Made by a program: the position numbers and the translations under genes
Shown here: positions 59,647 through 64,000 of the stretch, piece after piece
Layout: each line of letters begins with the position of its first letter
How positions within the stretch are numbered: position 1 is the stretch's first letter
Assembly (NCBI RefSeq): GCF_003590335.1
Contig: NZ_MIET01000014.1
Span: 1-64,000 of the forward strand
DNA length: 64,000 nucleotides
Source of the DNA: Pseudoalteromonas sp. MSK9-3
GTDB taxonomy: Bacteria; Pseudomonadota; Gammaproteobacteria; Enterobacterales; Alteromonadaceae
Direction: 5' to 3'
The notes under the pieces: generated by a model
Seen by the model: only the letters and a program-made list of their open reading frames with translations
Told to the model about the DNA's origin: nothing
Database searches by the model: none

Positions 59647-60795
59647 ATGAATATTTTAGTTTTAGGGTCAGGGCAATTGGCGCGCATGATGAGCTTATCT
59701 GCGACGCAGTTAGATTTACATGTATTGGCGTATGATGTGGCGAGTAAGCAGATCATCAACCCGGTAACAGGGCAGATCCATGAACACTCATTGACTGAGG
59801 CCATTGCGCAAAGTTGTGCAATAACGGCTGAGTTTGAGCATATCCCAGCAGATGTATTAGCGCTGTGTTCTGCGAGTGGTAAGCTCTATCCGGGTGCTGA
59901 AGCCATCGCAACGGGTGGTGACAGAGCGAAAGAAAAAGCATTGTTAGATACAGCCTCTGTTCGTTGTGCACCTTATAAGTTAATTACAGAAAAACAGCAC
60001 TTTTTAGATGCGATCACTGAACTGGCAATGCCAATGGTTGTTAAAACATGCCAAGCGGGGTACGACGGTAAAGGTCAATGGCGAGTAAAGTCATTGGACG
60101 ATGTTGACGCTATTTGGGCTGAAATGGCAGAGTTTTTAGCTGCAGGAAGTGAATTAACACCGCACTCTATTATTGCTGAGAAAATGATCCCGTTTGACCG
60201 TGAAGTATCGATCATCGGTGTTAGAGATCGAAATGGCCAGTGTAAAATATATCCACTGACTGAAAACCAACATACCAATGGCGTATTAACGTTATCGATT
60301 GCAGGTAAAGAAAAGGGGGCTATTCAGCAACAAGCTGAGAGTGCTTTTAATGCTATTGCAACAGGTCTTGATTATGTTGGTGTATTGGCCATTGAGTTCT
60401 TTGATGTGCAAGGTGAATTACTGGTTAATGAGATTGCGCCTCGCGTGCACAATTCAGGACACTGGACCCAGCAAGGTTGCCATACAAGCCAATTTGAAAA
60501 TCATATGCGGGCCATTGCCGGTCTCCCTTTGGGTTCTACTGAGTTATTGAGGCCTACGGCAATGATCAATGTACTTGGTCAACATCAGATCCCACAAGCG
60601 GTATTATCCGTAAGTGACGTGACCAGTCATTGGTATGGTAAGGAAGCTAAAGCAGGGCGTAAGATGGGCCATATCAATGTATCGGCCAGTTCTTTACATA
60701 GCTTGGGTGAAAAGCTAGGAGAACTAGCAGATATTTTACCAGAAGAAAGCTACCCTGGCGTCCTCGCCACAGGGCAGCAGCTCATTTTAAATTAA
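59647..60795 (+). CDS. purK: N5-carboxyaminoimidazole ribonucleotide synthase
   Basis: The 382-residue ATP-grasp enzyme (LGSGQLARMMSL opening; KTCQAGYDGKGQW; NEIAPRVHNSGHWT) makes N5-CAIR from AIR, bicarbonate and ATP for PurE. It is the second gene of the purEK operon and is followed by a terminator. Confidence 0.96.
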   Translation: MNILVLGSGQLARMMSLSATQLDLHVLAYDVASKQIINPVTGQIHEHSLTEAIAQSCAITAEFEHIPADVLALCSASGKLYPGAEAIATGGDRAKEKALLDTASVRCAPYKLITEKQHFLDAITELAMPMVVKTCQAGYDGKGQWRVKSLDDVDAIWAEMAEFLAAGSELTPHSIIAEKMIPFDREVSIIGVRDRNGQCKIYPLTENQHTNGVLTLSIAGKEKGAIQQQAESAFNAIATGLDYVGVLAIEFFDVQGELLVNEIAPRVHNSGHWTQQGCHTSQFENHMRAIAGLPLGSTELLRPTAMINVLGQHQIPQAVLSVSDVTSHWYGKEAKAGRKMGHINVSASSLHSLGEKLGELADILPEESYPGVLATGQQLILN

Positions 60796-60802
60796 ATGCT
60801 AC

Positions 60803-60828
60803 AGCCGGATTTAATATCCGGCTTTTTT
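60803..60828 (+). terminator. Terminator of purEK
   Basis: AGCCGGAT and ATCCGGCT pair perfectly around TTAAT, with a T6 run. Confidence 0.88.
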
Positions 60829-60853
60829 GTGCTTAAAAATAGAGTTTCAAATT

Positions 60854-61780
60854 ATGGTGCCATTAAATACCGTCGGTTTCTTCCTCCTATTTCTTCTGTC
60901 TTTCACTCCCTTTGTTGGTCCTGCTTTAGCGCTATTTATGGGGATCGCTTTTACGTGGTTTTTTGGTAACCCTATGGTGGCGTTGAGCTCCAAAACCAGT
61001 AAGTGGATGTTAAAAGTAGCGGTAATTGGGCTGGGCTTCAACGTTAATATTTATGATGTGTTGGAAGTGGGCCGAAGCTCAATTGTACTAACGATTGTGA
61101 GTATCACCGCCATAATTGGCCTAGGTGAGATCCTCACACAATTATTCAGGTTGAATAAAAATACCGGTGTTTTAATCTCATTTGGTACTGCGATCTGCGG
61201 TGGCAGTGCCATTGCGGCGATGGCACCGGTGATCAAAGCGAAAGAACATGAAATTGCTGTGGCATTGACGGTGGTATTTTTACTGAACGCGATAGGGTTG
61301 ATGATCTTTCCCAGTATTGGGCTGTATTTTGGGTTATCGGATCAACAGTTTGCTGTATGGGCTGCGTTGGCAATCCACGATACGAGCAGTGTAGTGGCTG
61401 CTGCTGCGACATTTAGCCCTTTAGCGGTTGGCATCGCCACGACCATAAAATTAACGCGTGCAATGTGGATCATTCCGTATACCGCTTTGGCCGGTGTTTT
61501 TTGGAAAAGTGAAGAGAAGGCAAGCATTCCGCTATTTATCGTTGGCTTTTTAATGGCTGCACTATGCAATACGTGGTTTGATCAAGCCAATTTTGTGTGG
61601 CAAACCCTGTATGCTGGTGCAAAACATGTGTTGGTTGCAACTTTGTTTTTAATTGGAGCAGGAGTTTCAAGAAAAATTTTAGTTGAAACTGGCTGGCGGC
61701 CTTTTGCTATGGCTATGATTTTGTGGATCATAGTAAGCAGTACACTGCTACTGCTGATAAAAGATGGTTACATTTCGTAA
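60854..61780 (+). CDS. YeiH-type putative sulfate exporter (UPF0324)
   Basis: The 308-residue inner-membrane protein has about 9-10 hydrophobic helices and the family signatures ICGGSAIAAMAPV and AIHDTSSVVAAA. Members are proposed anion (sulfate or sulfonate breakdown) exporters; activity is not proven here. ATG at 60854 is used because the longer frame starts inside the purK terminator. Confidence 0.85.
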   Translation: MVPLNTVGFFLLFLLSFTPFVGPALALFMGIAFTWFFGNPMVALSSKTSKWMLKVAVIGLGFNVNIYDVLEVGRSSIVLTIVSITAIIGLGEILTQLFRLNKNTGVLISFGTAICGGSAIAAMAPVIKAKEHEIAVALTVVFLLNAIGLMIFPSIGLYFGLSDQQFAVWAALAIHDTSSVVAAAATFSPLAVGIATTIKLTRAMWIIPYTALAGVFWKSEEKASIPLFIVGFLMAALCNTWFDQANFVWQTLYAGAKHVLVATLFLIGAGVSRKILVETGWRPFAMAMILWIIVSSTLLLLIKDGYIS

Positions 61781-61799
61781 TATATTTTAAATTATATGG

Positions 61800-61928
61800 A
61801 ACTCTTTTAAAGGTTGTACGGTCTTATTTTATGAGGCGTGGATAGGCCTCACTTCATATTCGTTGTTTGGCAACGAATATGTGAGCGCAGAGAGTATTTG
61901 GCCAGTATCCCATACTGGCCTTTTTTTT
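61800..61928 (+). ncRNA. Candidate structured RNA of three hairpins ending in a terminator
   Basis: Three stems follow each other: TGAGGC/GCCTCA (61832-61851), a perfect 11-bp CATATTCGTTG/CAACGAATATG (61855-61881) and GGCCAGTAT/ATACTGGCC (61900-61920) followed by T8. The last is a classic terminator. The first two lie after the exporter stop and have no role in termination, so either the exporter mRNA has a structured 3' end or a small RNA starts near 61800. No known family recognised. Confidence 0.4.
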
Positions 61929-62019
61929 CGTCTTAAAACTCGGCGGTTAGTCTAAAATAAGTCGAAATATTGCAATGAATTTGCTTAAATAAGGTAATTT
62001 TCATAACAATAGAAGCGCA

Positions 62020-64000
62020 ATGATCAAACAATCTCTTATCTCAGCCGCTATCGCATCAAGTTTATTTTTAACGGGTTGCCAAACAACGCATACCTCAACA
62101 CCTCAGGTTAAAGAACAAATTACACCAGCCTCGGTTGTAGCAACACCAGTCGATTTTGGTGGTGAGCAAATCACGTTAGAGCAAGCTATGGCTCATCCAG
62201 ACTGGCTAGGACGTAAACCGCAAAATGAGTTTTGGGCAGCAGATAGCAAAACGGTTGTGTTCAATCAAAAGCAAGCCGGTAGTGATTTAAAAGACACGTT
62301 CATTGTTGCAAATAATACTGCGCCAACAAAAGTATTGCTTTCGCAATTGCATTCGGTTGGTGCCAAAAATGCCGTGTATTCTGCTGATGGCCAATTACAA
62401 GTTTATACGTTCAAAGGCAATGTGTTTGCTAAAATGATCAGTACAGGCGACATTAAACAGTTAACGTTTTCGTCAGAAAGTGCATTTCAATTACAGTTTT
62501 TAAACTCGGGTGATGTTGCTTACCGAGTTGGAAATGCTTTTTATACTGTGAATGTTGGTACCGGCCAGTCAAAAGAGCTAACAAAACTTCATTTATCTGA
62601 TGCACCAAAAGGCTTAGCAGCACCCAGTGGCTTTATTGCCGAAGAGCAACATAAGCTGATTGAATATGTTGCTTTAACGCATAAAAATAGCTTAGACCGT
62701 GAGCAACGTACCAAGGCGGTTAATGAACAAAATAGCACAGTAGCAAATAGCCACTTTTATCTTGGTAAAGGCAAAGCATTGGTATCAGCAAGCCTATCTC
62801 CAGCAGGGGATAAACTGATTGCGGTCGTAACAGACAAAACTCGCTGGAATGCCGAAACAGACATTATGCCAAACTATGTGAGTCAAAACGGTGATATCGA
62901 CCCTGTACAAGCCCGCCGTCGTGTTGCACAAGCAAAAGCGGTTAATTCAGAGGTTGTGCTGCTTGATTTAACCACTAAAGCGCAAACAAGTTTAAGTTAT
63001 GACACTTTACCGGGTTATGATGAAGATGTGCTAGCAGATGTTAAAAAAGAGAATGCAGAAGCCATAGGTGAAACCTATCAGTCAGAGAAGTCGCCGCGTG
63101 CAATCAACTTAATACGAGATTGGGGCTGGAGCCAAAGTGCTATTCAATGGAATAGCACAGGTTCTGAAGTGGCAGTTATGCTTGAAGCGTGGGATAACAA
63201 AGACCGTTGGTTAGCGACGGTAGATTTTGAACAGCAAGAGTTTGTGTCCCAACACCGTTTACATGATGAAGCGTGGGTAAACTATGTTTACAACGATTTC
63301 GGCTGGTTAAATAATACTGATACCTTGTATTACTTATCTGAAGAATCAGGATATAGCCATATATACACCAAACCACTAGATGGACGTGCAACGCAGCTTA
63401 CATCAGGTAATTATGTTGTATCGAACTTGACGCTTAGTAAAGACAACAGCGCCATTTACTACAAAGCGAATGTTGAGCACCCAGGGTTATACGAAATATA
63501 TCGTGTGGATCCTCAAACCGCAAAGACAGAAACGCTGACCGATTTAAACGGCATGACAGATTACAGTTTAAGCCCTGATGGAACTAAGCTGTTACTGAAT
63601 CATTCAAAAATAATGATGCCAAATGAATTGTACGTTGCTGATGCGAAGCCCGGAGCGACAGCGACACGTTTAACAAATACAGTATCAGACACTTTTTTAA
63701 ATAAAAAACTGATTGCGCCAAAGATAGTCGCAGTGCCTTCAAGTCACACTGATCAACCTGTGTATGCCAAAGTATATTATCCGGCAGATTATGTTGAAGG
63801 TGAGGGTGGTAAAAAGCGCAAAGCGGTGATTTTCAATCACGGTGCAGGTTATTTGCAAAATTCACACATGGGTTGGTCAGTCTACTTCCGTGAATTTATG
63901 TTTCATTCTTTGTTAGCCAGTGAAGGTTACGTAGTGATGGATATGGATTACCGAGCTTCAAAAGGCTATGGCCGAGACTGGCGAACTGCGATTTACCGTC
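62020..64000 (+). CDS. S9-family peptidase lipoprotein (runs past window end)
   Basis: The first 660 codons of a large lipoprotein (lipobox LTGC, Cys near 18) read open to the edge. An N-terminal beta-propeller of DPP IV/acylaminoacyl-peptidase type is followed by the start of the alpha/beta-hydrolase domain (KAVIFNHGAGYLQN, DMDYRASKGYGRDW). The GxSxG nucleophile, Asp and His lie outside the window. It should cleave proline-type dipeptides in the periplasm or outside. ATG at 62020 opens the lipoprotein signal. Confidence 0.85.
   Translation, partial: MIKQSLISAAIASSLFLTGCQTTHTSTPQVKEQITPASVVATPVDFGGEQITLEQAMAHPDWLGRKPQNEFWAADSKTVVFNQKQAGSDLKDTFIVANNTAPTKVLLSQLHSVGAKNAVYSADGQLQVYTFKGNVFAKMISTGDIKQLTFSSESAFQLQFLNSGDVAYRVGNAFYTVNVGTGQSKELTKLHLSDAPKGLAAPSGFIAEEQHKLIEYVALTHKNSLDREQRTKAVNEQNSTVANSHFYLGKGKALVSASLSPAGDKLIAVVTDKTRWNAETDIMPNYVSQNGDIDPVQARRRVAQAKAVNSEVVLLDLTTKAQTSLSYDTLPGYDEDVLADVKKENAEAIGETYQSEKSPRAINLIRDWGWSQSAIQWNSTGSEVAVMLEAWDNKDRWLATVDFEQQEFVSQHRLHDEAWVNYVYNDFGWLNNTDTLYYLSEESGYSHIYTKPLDGRATQLTSGNYVVSNLTLSKDNSAIYYKANVEHPGLYEIYRVDPQTAKTETLTDLNGMTDYSLSPDGTKLLLNHSKIMMPNELYVADAKPGATATRLTNTVSDTFLNKKLIAPKIVAVPSSHTDQPVYAKVYYPADYVEGEGGKKRKAVIFNHGAGYLQNSHMGWSVYFREFMFHSLLASEGYVVMDMDYRASKGYGRDWRTAIYR

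Noticed and set aside
60827..60853. Longer N-terminus of the YeiH-type exporter
   Set aside because: Its TTG start lies in the purK terminator T run; ATG at 60854 fits the family.
1..64000. tRNA or rRNA genes
   Set aside because: No cloverleaf or rRNA-like stretch was recognised on either strand by eye.

Overview
The window reads as chromosomal DNA of a marine gammaproteobacterium of the Alteromonadales, most likely Pseudoalteromonas. The gyrA-serC-aroA-cmk-rpsA-ihfB-lapA-lapB-pyrF order, the nrdA-nrdB-yfaE set, the bioA/bioBFCD arrangement, AT-rich spacers and long secreted or TonB-type proteins all fit. The genus is inferred from gene content and protein style; no database search was possible.

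Layout. 1-191 is the right end of an IS3-family element. 0.2-5.4 kb holds a di-heme c-type lipoprotein (RoxA/peroxidase-like), a His/Asp-rich TonB receptor with two Zur-type boxes in its promoter, and a divergent YaeQ-family gene. 5.5-9.2 kb is the aerobic ribonucleotide reductase operon with its ferredoxin and a pair of NrdR-type boxes. 9.6-10.9 kb is gph-ubiG. 11.1-21.5 kb is a conserved housekeeping block from gyrA to pyrF. A secreted phosphatase and sbcB follow.

24.4-35.5 kb, between sbcB and asnS, is an accessory region. It has a stand-alone condensation-type acyltransferase, a decayed transposase, a 54-residue gene shaped like a RiPP precursor, a secreted protein with a paralog at 40.3 kb, a frameshifted IS110-family transposase enclosed by 367-bp inverted repeats next to 42-bp tandem repeats, an S8 protease, a lipoprotein, a HAD fragment and a YdcF-type protein. 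37-47 kb is a second, milder accessory stretch: a P-loop kinase-like protein, a YwqG-type protein, a decayed O6-alkylguanine DNA methyltransferase, the secreted paralog, and a chaperone-usher fimbrial operon whose usher ends in a SPOR-like domain.

47-64 kb returns to conserved genes: a lysine 2,3-aminomutase-like radical SAM enzyme, biotin synthesis under a BirA-type operator, a Calx-beta secreted protein, a TetR regulator with a duplicated palindromic operator and a small membrane protein, a YbiT-type ABC-F ATPase whose Shine-Dalgarno lies in a hairpin before an apparent ATT start, purE-purK, a YeiH-type exporter, a possible structured RNA, and the first 660 codons of an S9 peptidase lipoprotein.

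The best candidates for something undescribed are the RiPP-like peptide, the usher-SPOR fusion, the inverted-repeat IS110 structure, the secreted paralog pair, and the RNA-level control suggested at the ABC-F gene. No tRNA, rRNA or CRISPR array was recognised.
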